The position numbers were made by a program, and so were the translations under genes. 9,143 bases of DNA from a bacterium UBA4883 (GTDB lineage Bacteria > Bacillota > Clostridia > Oscillospirales > Acutalibacteraceae): contig DHDF01000071.1 in NCBI GenBank assembly GCA_002399225.1, positions 7,435 to 16,577 on the forward strand, in the 5' to 3' direction. Within the stretch, counting starts at the first letter, position 1; every line of letters begins with the position of its first letter. Under the pieces are notes generated by a model, which worked only from the letters and a program-made list of their open reading frames with translations, did no database searches and was not told where the DNA came from. Positions 1 to 5,519 of the stretch are shown in pieces.

Positions 1-608
1 AGAGCCTTACCGAACGGAGTGGAGTTGGTAAGGACGCGGAGGATAACGGTCGCAAGAATAAGCAGCAGCAAGGCCAATGGCACGCCGAACAGATCGCCGG
101 TTAAAAACTGGGCGAACGCGCTGTGCACGCTGCCCCCGGGAACCGGCAGAATATAAAGAGCGACGCCTTCAAAGATCGTCATGGTGGCGATGGTCACAAT
201 GATGGAGGGGATGCGGCCCCTGGTCACGAACAGACCGTTGATCAGACCGCACAGCAGGCCCGACACGATCGCTGTCAGAACGCCCAAAGCGCATCCGAAG
301 GCAGACTGGGGGAACCTGGTCATGCATGCCACGCAGCTCACGTTGGCGACGGAAATAATGCCGCCTATGGACAGGTCGATTCCGCCGGTGAGGATGACTA
401 AGGTTTGAGCAAAAGCAGCCATCAGCAGGGGGAACGCACCGACAAGAAGATTTTTTAGATTGGATATTGTCAGAAAATCGCCATTGCAAAAACTGATGCC
501 CAGCATGAAGAGAATAAGAAATAGATAAATCATGAAAATCTGAGAGTACCGCGCTCTAAAATCCTCGTTCAATAATCTTTTTGGCAGAATGCTGTCTTTT
601 ATTGGCAT
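1..608 (-). CDS. RbsC-type sugar ABC transporter permease, N-terminal part (runs off the left edge)
   Basis: Inner-membrane channel subunit of a ribose/galactose-type (CUT2) sugar importer. The minus-strand frame is open from the ATG at 606-608 to base 1, giving about 202 residues starting MPIKDSILPKRLLNED; roughly the last third of a usual 310-350 residue protein is missing. The family hallmark TGGIDLSIGG is clear at about residues 75-84, followed by alternating hydrophobic segments, a GLFVTRGRIPSIIVTIATM stretch, and the NSTPFGKAL motif at the edge, which matches the conserved NTxFGR region of RbsC relatives. A ribosome binding site (AGGTGAG, 614-620) lies 5 bases before the ATG. The gene overlaps the ATPase gene end by 10 bases, a sign of translational coupling in one operon. 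Seen: motifs and frame. Known: RbsC forms the pore and pairs with an RbsA ATPase. The substrate is not determined. Confidence 0.93.
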   Translation of the reverse strand, partial: MPIKDSILPKRLLNEDFRARYSQIFMIYLFLILFMLGISFCNGDFLTISNLKNLLVGAFPLLMAAFAQTLVILTGGIDLSIGGIISVANVSCVACMTRFPQSAFGCALGVLTAIVSGLLCGLINGLFVTRGRIPSIIVTIATMTIFEGVALYILPVPGGSVHSAFAQFLTGDLFGVPLALLLLILATVILRVLTNSTPFGKA

Positions 609-2128
609 GTAAGCTCACCTGATTCTTCCTCTGCGTTCAAGCCCATCGCGCAACGCATGATATTTTCCTCCGTAATCTGGCTCCCTGACAGAATCGCGGA
701 AACGGAGTTTTCGTACATGACCAGTACCCTGTCGCTTACGCCGATGACTTCCATTAAATCGCTGGAAGACATCACAACGGCGGCCCCTTCGTCGGACAGA
801 TGGCGCATTATATTGTAAAATTCCCTTTTCGCTTCCACATCAATGCCTCGGGTCGGTTCGTTAAAGAGCAGCACGGCCGGCTGAATGGCCAGCTCTTTGC
901 CAAGGACGACCTTTTGCTGGTTGCCGCCGGACAGGCTCGAGACTTCGGCGTCCATATCCGCCATTTTAATATGCATTTTTTCTTTTGTGTCCTGTACAAA
1001 AGCTTTTTCCCGTCTGTGGCTGATCAGCCCGATTCTGGTGAGCTTGTTCAGGCTCACCAGAGAGAGGTTATGGCGTATGGACAGATTCAGGAACAGCCCT
1101 TCCTGCTTTCGGTCGCCCGGGATCAGGGCAATTCCCTCCTTGATGGCCTGCCTGCAGTTTTTAATTCTGCATAGCCGCCCGTTGATGTAGACGGCCCCGC
1201 CGTACAAAGGCTGAATCCCCGAGATGGCGTTGAGCAGTTCGGTCTGACCTTGCCCCTGCAACCCGGCGATTCCAAGGATCTCTCCTTTTCGGATGCTGAA
1301 ATTGATAGGGTCGCCTTTTCTTTCGACGCGTACATTTTTTACTTCAAAGATGTTTTCGTCCGACTTTTCCTCAGAATGCGGCGGAAAGATGTTCTGCAGG
1401 GTGCGGCCCACCATCATCCGGATCAGCTCGTCGGTGTTGATGTCGGATATTTGCCGGGTCCCGATGCAACAACCGTCCTTCAGCACGGTGACCCGGTCGC
1501 CGATCGTAAATACTTCTTCCATACGATGAGAAATGAAAATGACGGTTTTGCCTTTCCGGATCAGAGTATGGATCACTTCGTACAGCGTCTCTACCTCTTT
1601 TTTGGCAAGGGAGGAAGTGGGTTCGTCCAGAATGATGATTTCCGGTTTACGCACCAGAATCTTTAAAATTTCAACCAGTTGCTGCTGCGCCACCGGCAAG
1701 CGGGCCACAATAGCCCCCGGGTCGATATGGATTCCATATGCATCCATGCAGCTTTGCAACTGTTTCATCTGGCTTTTTTTATCGATGACGTGCAGGCCTT
1801 TCCCGGTCGATTCGATATTCAAGAAAATATTTTCCGCCACTGTAAGCTCCTGAATCAGCGTCAGTTCCTGATATACCATCGCAATGCCGTTCCGCTGCGA
1901 ATCCATGGGGGTCCGGAATTTCACCGGTTTGCCGTGAAGGGTGATGGTGCCGGAGTCAATTTGATGGATGCCGGATAGCACCTTAAGGATTGTGCTTTTC
2001 CCCGCGCCGTTTTCGCCTGCCAACACGTGAACCTCGCCCTTCACGCACTCAAAGCTCACATCATTCAAAGCCTGCACACCCCCGAAGGTTTTGGAGATGT
2101 GCTCCATTTTTAGAATGGTCTCAGCCAT
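599..2128 (-). CDS. Double-domain sugar ABC transporter ATPase (RbsA/MglA type)
   Basis: Cytoplasmic ATPase of a CUT2 sugar importer, 509 residues, the normal family length. Domain 1 has Walker A GENGAGKST (38-46), Q-loop Gln87, signature LPVAQQQ (144-150), Walker B with Asp168-Glu169, and switch His201. Domain 2 has a degenerate Walker A, GLQGQGQTEL, with Gln295 where Lys would be (usual for this family), the signature SLSGGNQQK, and a Walker B FNEPTRGID in which Asn423 replaces the Asp. The first domain therefore looks like the main catalytic site. The start is set at ATG 2126-2128 (MAETILKMEHISK), where the family homology begins and where AGGAGA (2135-2139 region) sits about 6 bases upstream. 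A longer in-frame start at 2245 would put 39 unrelated residues in front and would lie inside the terminator hairpin, so it is rejected. The gene follows the binding-protein gene by 187 bases and overlaps the permease by 10. Confidence 0.95.
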   Translation of the reverse strand: MAETILKMEHISKTFGGVQALNDVSFECVKGEVHVLAGENGAGKSTILKVLSGIHQIDSGTITLHGKPVKFRTPMDSQRNGIAMVYQELTLIQELTVAENIFLNIESTGKGLHVIDKKSQMKQLQSCMDAYGIHIDPGAIVARLPVAQQQLVEILKILVRKPEIIILDEPTSSLAKKEVETLYEVIHTLIRKGKTVIFISHRMEEVFTIGDRVTVLKDGCCIGTRQISDINTDELIRMMVGRTLQNIFPPHSEEKSDENIFEVKNVRVERKGDPINFSIRKGEILGIAGLQGQGQTELLNAISGIQPLYGGAVYINGRLCRIKNCRQAIKEGIALIPGDRKQEGLFLNLSIRHNLSLVSLNKLTRIGLISHRREKAFVQDTKEKMHIKMADMDAEVSSLSGGNQQKVVLGKELAIQPAVLLFNEPTRGIDVEAKREFYNIMRHLSDEGAAVVMSSSDLMEVIGVSDRVLVMYENSVSAILSGSQITEENIMRCAMGLNAEEESGELTCQ

Positions 2129-2212
2129 ACATTTCTCCTTTCTCAAGACAGCGTTTTGAACTGTGTTAGCCGCACTGCCGGAGATTCCGCAGATGCCGCT
2201 GAAACGGTCCGG

Positions 2213-2255
2213 AAAAAAATACCAAAGTGGGATGTCATGGTGCATCCCGCTTTGG
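2213..2255 (-). terminator. Intercistronic terminator/attenuator between binding-protein and ATPase genes
   Basis: Arms 2222-2234 and 2243-2255 (CCAAAGTGGGATG against CATCCCGCTTTGG on the plus strand) form a 13-position stem with an 8-base loop. On the leftward RNA there is one A-C mismatch in the middle. The stem is followed leftwards by U-A-U7 (2221 down to 2213). It lies about 60 bases past the stop of the binding-protein gene and about 85 bases before the ATPase start. The likely role is partial termination, so that the binding protein is made in excess over the ATPase and permease. It could also stabilise the 3' end of a processed binding-protein mRNA. Structure is seen; partial readthrough is inferred. 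Confidence 0.75.
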
Positions 2256-2315
2256 CATACGAATACGGTTCATTCAGGCATGCTTCACATGACAGTTTTG
2301 TCTGTGGAAGGATCA

Positions 2316-3395
2316 TTATTTCGTATACAGCTTTTTGAGATTGGCATCGGTCAGTTGGGTGAAGACCCAGAACGAATCAGGCAGATCCGGGCGATAATAT
2401 TTGTCCAGAGTCTCTGTCGTGACCGATTGAATGGGCAGTTTATCATCCTTTTTAAACTGGGTTCCGTTCAGTGCGGAGATCAGATCATTCAATGCGTAAA
2501 CGCTGACGGGCGCCGGATTGCTGGGCGCAATGCAGTCAAATTTTCCTTTGCCGGCGTTCTGCTTCCATGCCTTCAACAGGCCGTTGTTCGCCTCGCCCAC
2601 CATCGGCACCAGCTCGCGGCCGGTGGCGTTGAAAGCATCGATGGCGCCCTGGGTCATCGCTCCCCCCTGGGACCATACGCCGTCAATTTTCGGATTGGCG
2701 GAAAGCAGGCTTTCCACGGCCGCCTTGCCCTTTGCATAATCCCAGTCCGCATACGAGGTGCCGACGATTTTCATACCGGGATGTGCTGCGAAGACTTTTT
2801 CCGCACCATTCCAGCGGGAATCGTTTACCGTGTTGCCGGCCGTCCCGTTCAGGCAGATGATGTTTCCCTTGCCGCCCAGTTTATCCGCCAGGAACTGTGC
2901 GCCGATACGGCCGAATTCCGAGTCGTCTATGTAAACTTTTCCGGTGACGTTGTTGGTATCCACCAGCATGTTGAAAGAAATCACTTTAATGCCGGCGTTC
3001 ATGGCCTGTTCCACGACGGGTGACAGCGCGGACGGCGAAACGGCGGCAATGATGATTCCGTCCACTTTTTTCGTAATCATGTCTTTCATGTCGCTGACCT
3101 GTTTGGAGATGTCACCGTTCGCATTGGTGATAAAATAATCGCTGATGACTCCTTTGGATTTGAGTTCGTCTGCCTTTTGAACAAATTCAGCCTGCAACTG
3201 CACGCGGTAGGTATCTCCGAGAGAGGAATTGACCAGCGCCACCTTATAACCACCGCTTTTCTTTGCCGTGCTGGCCGTATTGGCGCCTGCGGACGGCGCT
3301 TGGGAAGCCGTGTTGGAAGATCCGCATCCGAACAAAGACGCGATCAAGACCAGAACGAGCGTCAAACTGGATATAATTTTCGCTTTTTTAAACAT
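2316..3395 (-). CDS. Sugar ABC transporter substrate-binding lipoprotein (periplasmic-binding-protein type I)
   Basis: Extracellular sugar receptor of the importer, 359 residues. It has a lipoprotein signal peptide: Lys3-Lys4, a hydrophobic stretch at 7-22, and lipobox LFGC with Cys24 as the lipidated residue. A Ser/Thr/Ala-rich linker (25-45) follows, then a Peripla_BP_4-like domain from YKVALVNSSLGDTY onward. Family-like elements include KKVDGIIIAAVSP, GIKVISFNMLVD, YIDDSEFGRIGAQFLADKL, IDGVWSQGGAMTQGAIDAF and, near the C-terminus, SFWVFTQLT. The start ATG at 3393-3395 has a perfect AGGAGG (3404-3409) 8 bases upstream. It is the first gene of the transporter operon and has its own promoter and upstream operator-like repeats. 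The terminator after it suggests higher expression than the ATPase and permease. The WSQGG segment and long C-terminal tail set it apart from standard ribose-binding RbsB. I do not recognise the sugar. Confidence 0.93.
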   Translation of the reverse strand: MFKKAKIISSLTLVLVLIASLFGCGSSNTASQAPSAGANTASTAKKSGGYKVALVNSSLGDTYRVQLQAEFVQKADELKSKGVISDYFITNANGDISKQVSDMKDMITKKVDGIIIAAVSPSALSPVVEQAMNAGIKVISFNMLVDTNNVTGKVYIDDSEFGRIGAQFLADKLGGKGNIICLNGTAGNTVNDSRWNGAEKVFAAHPGMKIVGTSYADWDYAKGKAAVESLLSANPKIDGVWSQGGAMTQGAIDAFNATGRELVPMVGEANNGLLKAWKQNAGKGKFDCIAPSNPAPVSVYALNDLISALNGTQFKKDDKLPIQSVTTETLDKYYRPDLPDSFWVFTQLTDANLKKLYTK

Positions 3396-3448
3396 ACAAC
3401 TTTCCTCCTGACTTTTTTGCCCGGCACATTCTGCCGATTTCAGCTCAT

Positions 3449-3478
3449 ATTATAAACTCCCGAAGAGGGAAAAGTACA
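3449..3478 (-). promoter_or_regulatory. Promoter of the sugar ABC transporter operon
   Basis: On the minus strand a perfect -10 TATAAT occupies 3449-3454. With an 18-base spacer the -35 would be TGTACT (3473-3478), only about half matching TTGACA. The predicted transcript would start near 3441, giving a leader of about 45 bases before the binding-protein ATG. A good -10 with a poor -35 abutting direct repeats is what an activator-dependent promoter looks like. The -10 is seen; activator dependence is inferred. Confidence 0.6.
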
Positions 3479-3481
3479 TTC

Positions 3482-3520
3482 GTTTTGATTGCAAAAAGTT
3501 TTGATTTCATTTGTTTTCGA
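3482..3520. promoter_or_regulatory. Tandem direct repeats, candidate operator for the AraC-type response regulator
   Basis: The nonamer GTTTTGATT occurs exactly twice on the plus strand, at 3482-3490 and 3498-3506 (16-base period). A degenerate third copy GTTTTCGAC is at 3513-3521 (15-base period). The array begins 3 bases upstream of the candidate -35 of the leftward transporter operon, the usual place for an activator that contacts RNA polymerase. AraC-family regulators commonly bind direct repeats, and the locus encodes one at 7329-8939. Repeats are seen; identity of the binding protein is inferred. Confidence 0.5.
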
Positions 3521-3543
3521 CCTTTTGTACAGGTCAGTCTGCC

Positions 3544-3573
3544 AAAAAAGTCCGGCACGAGCCGGACTTTTTT
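3544..3573. terminator. Bidirectional intrinsic terminator
   Basis: Perfect 13-bp inverted repeat: AAAAAAGTCCGGC (3544-3556), loop ACGA, GCCGGACTTTTTT (3561-3573). The GC core followed by six T residues on either strand makes a textbook intrinsic terminator in both directions. It most likely ends leftward transcription of the cyclase-family gene and insulates the transporter promoter and its operator repeats from readthrough. Confidence 0.88.
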
Positions 3574-3593
3574 CGTTGAAAATAGAGGCCTGT

Positions 3594-3655
3594 AATCCCC
3601 AAATGCCCCCGATGTGGAGGATTGGCATCACATCGGGGGCATTTGGGGATTTTTT
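3594..3655. repeat. Perfect 23-bp inverted repeat just after the cyclase-family gene
   Basis: Arms 3594-3616 and 3629-3651 are perfect reverse complements (core CCCCAAATGCCCCCGATG), with a 12-base loop at 3617-3628. On the plus strand the right arm is followed by a T-run (3650-3655), so it can terminate rightward transcription. On the minus strand, the direction of the adjacent gene, no U-tract follows directly and the next hairpin (3544-3573) supplies it. The stem begins 3 bases after the cyclase stop. It could be an mRNA 3'-end stabiliser, a terminator, or a palindromic dispersed repeat. Confidence 0.8.
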
Positions 3656-4304
3656 ATTCAAATTCGATCAGAACCGCCCGGACCGGCGAACCGTCGGATC
3701 CGCGGATTTTCAAGGGAAGCGCGGCAAGAAAATATTCGCCGTCTTTTACCTGTGACAGATTGAGCCCCTCAAGAACGCCAATCTCATGAGAGAGCAGGGT
3801 GTTATGCACGAGCCCGTCTTCCGTATTGTATTTTTCAATGGACAGGTAGTCGACGCCGACACCGCGGACCCCCTTTTCCACTAAATATTTCGCGGCGCTC
3901 AGATCAAAACATACGAACTGCGTATGGAAAGAATGGTCCAAGAGCATTTCACCGTTGGCAGTCTTGAAAAGCAACAGGTCGTTTTTTCCAATTTCTAATT
4001 TTTCTAGGTCTGCGCGTGTGATGAAATTCCCCTTGCTGGGTACGGTATAGACCTTCGCTGGACCGCAAAACCGGGATAGTTGCACGGACTCCATCGATTT
4101 TCCACCTTTCGCGTAATGGATCGGCGCGTCTGCATGGGTCGCTGTGTGCAGAGACATCAAAATTGTGGAAGAATTGCAAAGCGCGCCGTCTGCCATTCTT
4201 ACCCGCCGGTCGAAGCTGAGATGGTTGTCGCCGGGCCAGACGACTGAATCGGGAGATAGTTCGAGACTGAGATCGATGATGTTTTTAATTTTTGGAATTT
4301 TCAT
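3654..4304 (-). CDS. Cyclase-family (kynurenine formamidase-like) metal-dependent hydrolase
   Basis: Probable cytoplasmic amide or lactone/ester hydrolase of the cyclase family (PF04199), 216 residues, a normal full length, with no signal peptide. The family's metal-site motif is intact: HTATHADAPIH, with His53, His57, Asp59 and His63. VVWPGD (21-26) is the usual N-terminal family motif, and GVDYLSIE, a late His (LLSHEIGVLEGLNL) and LAALPLKIRGSDGSPVRAVL match the conserved C-terminal half. Known members hydrolyse N-formylkynurenine or isatin with a divalent metal; the substrate here is unknown. The start ATG at 4302-4304 has AGAAGG about 6 bases upstream. It is leftward and monocistronic, with a strong promoter before it and terminators after it, so it is not simply the first gene of the transporter operon. 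Its neighbours suggest, but do not show, a role with the imported compound. Confidence 0.9.
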   Translation of the reverse strand: MKIPKIKNIIDLSLELSPDSVVWPGDNHLSFDRRVRMADGALCNSSTILMSLHTATHADAPIHYAKGGKSMESVQLSRFCGPAKVYTVPSKGNFITRADLEKLEIGKNDLLLFKTANGEMLLDHSFHTQFVCFDLSAAKYLVEKGVRGVGVDYLSIEKYNTEDGLVHNTLLSHEIGVLEGLNLSQVKDGEYFLAALPLKIRGSDGSPVRAVLIEFE

Positions 4305-4335
4305 TTTTTACCTTCTCAGATATTTTTTTGGTGCC

Positions 4336-4365
4336 ATTATAAGCACAAAACATTTTTGTTGTCAA
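4336..4365 (-). promoter_or_regulatory. Near-consensus sigma-A promoter for the cyclase-family gene
   Basis: On the minus strand a perfect -35 TTGACA (4360-4365) and perfect -10 TATAAT (4336-4341) are separated by 18 bases. The expected transcript starts near 4329, about 25 bases before the ATG at 4304. Both hexamers are exact, so basal expression should be strong unless a repressor acts. Confidence 0.85.
4345..4359. promoter_or_regulatory. Palindrome inside the promoter spacer, candidate repressor operator
   Basis: The perfect inverted repeat ACAAAA-CAT-TTTTGT fills almost all of the spacer between the -35 and -10 of the cyclase-family gene promoter. A dimeric repressor binding there would block polymerase. 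No repressor gene is visible in the window. An AT-rich 15-base palindrome can also arise by chance. Confidence 0.4.
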
Positions 4366-4383
4366 GGCAAAGCGAAATAATAA

Positions 4384-4422
4384 TAGTCAAATTTCGACTT
4401 GATTTTCTATATTTTTTATGCT
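4384..4422 (+). promoter_or_regulatory. Candidate promoter(s) for the rightward sensing operon
   Basis: Two weak sigma-A-like pairs can be drawn: TAGTCA (4384-4389), 18 bases, TATATT (4408-4413); and TCGACT (4394-4399), 17 bases, TATGCT (4417-4422). Each matches consensus only in part. Either gives a leader of roughly 80 bases before the lipoprotein ATG at 4507. The region is divergent with the strong cyclase promoter, whose -35 lies about 20 bases away. Confidence 0.35.
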
Positions 4423-4456
4423 AAACCTATCACAATGGGTGTGTTACGGTGTGACG

Positions 4457-4487
4457 GCTGTATCCTGCTTTTTTCCTTGGATGCAGC
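4457..4487 (+). other. Leader hairpin just upstream of the sensing-lipoprotein ribosome binding site
   Basis: GCTGTATCC (4457-4465) can pair with GGATGCAGC (4479-4487) through 9 positions including one U-G pair, with a 13-base pyrimidine-rich loop. The stem ends 4 bases before the purine run AGGGGGG (4491-4497) that serves as the Shine-Dalgarno of the gene at 4507. It may influence translation, or be incidental. Confidence 0.35.
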
Positions 4488-4506
4488 AAAAGGGGGGATC
4501 GCGACA

Positions 4507-5484
4507 ATGAAAAAAACAATTGCCGTTCTGGTAGCCTTCCTGGCTATTTTCATTTGCGGCTGTTCCCAAACAAAAGAGGCAGACAATAATTCCCAAAATA
4601 AAGTGAATAAAACCAAGCGGGTCGTATTCTCGCAAACAGAAGAAATGAATCCCTGGCTTGCGGAGGAACTGAACAGTTTTGAGGCAGCGGCCGCAGCGAA
4701 GAAAATGGAGTTGATCTATCATGAACCAAAGGAGAACACCAGCGAGTGGCAGGTCAAAGATCTGCTTTCTTTACTAGATGATAATATAGATTATATGGTC
4801 ATTTCGCCTCGCAGGGTGGATCAGCTTTTCCCCGTACTGGAAAAAGCGAAACAGAAGAAAATTCCGGTGATCTTAGTAGAGGGTCCCACCAGCGGTACGA
4901 CGGGTGAGGATTCTTCTGCTACGGTTATTTCGACCGATTATGTAAAAGAAGGCGAGATATGCGCACAGCTTCTTGAGAAAAGATTCGGGGACAAACCGTG
5001 TAAGATTGTGGAAATACAGGGCAGCGTAGGCTCCATTGTGGCGCGCGACCGAGACGTGGGGTTTCGTCAGGAAATCAAAAAACACCCGAATATGCAGATC
5101 TGCGCCAGTGAAGTCGGGGATTTCAACCGCATCACAGCAGAAAAAGCAATGGAAAACATTATTATTAATTCCCATAACAGCTTCAACGCTGTATTTGCCC
5201 ATAGCGATGAGGATGGGCTGGGCGCTCTGCAGGCGTTGAAAGGAGCCGGGATGGATCCGGGTAAAAATATTTCCATCGTCTCGGTGAACGGGGTACAGGA
5301 TGTTTTGAAAGCCATTTTGGCAGGGGAGTATCTGGCCACGGTGGAAAACAACCCAAAACTGGGATATGTGGTTTTTGAAGTGATCGATCAAATGGAGCGC
5401 GGTACCGTCCCGCCCTCGCAGATCGTCATGCCGTACCGCATCATCGATTACTCCAACGCGATGGAATGTATGGAGACTTCGTGA
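4507..5484 (+). CDS. Sugar-sensing lipoprotein (YtfQ-like periplasmic-binding-protein fold) of a three-component system
   Basis: Probable membrane-anchored sugar receptor that signals to the kinase encoded next, 325 residues. The start at ATG 4507 is chosen because a typical lipoprotein signal follows (MKKTIAVLVAF, lipobox ICGC with Cys19 lipidated) and an SD run AGGGGGG lies 9 bases upstream. A longer in-frame start at 4399 has no SD and would bury the signal peptide. The mature part has the Peripla_BP_4 layout in a YtfQ-like pattern: VVFSQTEEMNPWLAEE, NIDYMVISPRRVDQL, IPVILVEGP, ATVISTDYVKEGE, RDRDVGFRQEI, FNAVFAHSDEDGLGALQAL, GKNISIVSVNGVQDV, ATVENNPKLG. It lacks the usual Asp-Arg after ILV (Glu125-Gly126) and has AHSDED (231-236) where relatives have AHNDD. 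No transporter genes lie on this strand. It is followed by a YesM kinase and a YesN regulator, so sensing is more likely than transport (inference). Confidence 0.88.
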   Translation: MKKTIAVLVAFLAIFICGCSQTKEADNNSQNKVNKTKRVVFSQTEEMNPWLAEELNSFEAAAAAKKMELIYHEPKENTSEWQVKDLLSLLDDNIDYMVISPRRVDQLFPVLEKAKQKKIPVILVEGPTSGTTGEDSSATVISTDYVKEGEICAQLLEKRFGDKPCKIVEIQGSVGSIVARDRDVGFRQEIKKHPNMQICASEVGDFNRITAEKAMENIIINSHNSFNAVFAHSDEDGLGALQALKGAGMDPGKNISIVSVNGVQDVLKAILAGEYLATVENNPKLGYVVFEVIDQMERGTVPPSQIVMPYRIIDYSNAMECMETS

Positions 5485-5519
5485 TGAAAAGCCTTTTGAG
5501 GAGAAAGCTGGCAGCATGA
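5484..5519 (+). CDS. Possible 11-codon bridging ORF (MKSLLRRKLAA)
   Basis: ATG 5484-5486 overlaps the lipoprotein stop (TGATG), and its own stop TGA 5517-5519 overlaps the kinase start (ATGA). A GGAG (5472-5475) sits 8 bases upstream, and the kinase's SD (GAGGAG, 5498-5503) lies inside it. It may serve translational coupling between lipoprotein and kinase rather than make a functional peptide. The start and stop overlaps are seen; translation is unproven. Confidence 0.3.
   Translation: MKSLLRRKLAA

Noticed and set aside
123..489. Short frames on both strands within the permease region
   Set aside because: They overlap the continuous minus-strand RbsC-like frame carrying GGIDLSIGG, so they are shadows.
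2129..2245. 39-residue N-terminal extension of the ATPase
   Set aside because: The upstream ATG is inside the terminator hairpin and lacks an SD. Family homology and a good SD support the start at 2128.
2163..3023. Plus-strand open frame of 286 codons opposite the binding-protein gene
   Set aside because: It starts in the intercistronic region, crosses the terminator hairpin, and is antisense to the sugar-binding lipoprotein. No domain is recognisable.
3440..3661. Minus-strand 73-codon frame across the region between cyclase and binding-protein genes
   Set aside because: It is made mostly of the two terminator stems and the promoter/operator region, which explain the sequence better.
4399..4506. 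36-residue N-terminal extension of the sensing lipoprotein
   Set aside because: It has no SD and would place unrelated residues before a complete lipoprotein signal peptide starting at 4507.
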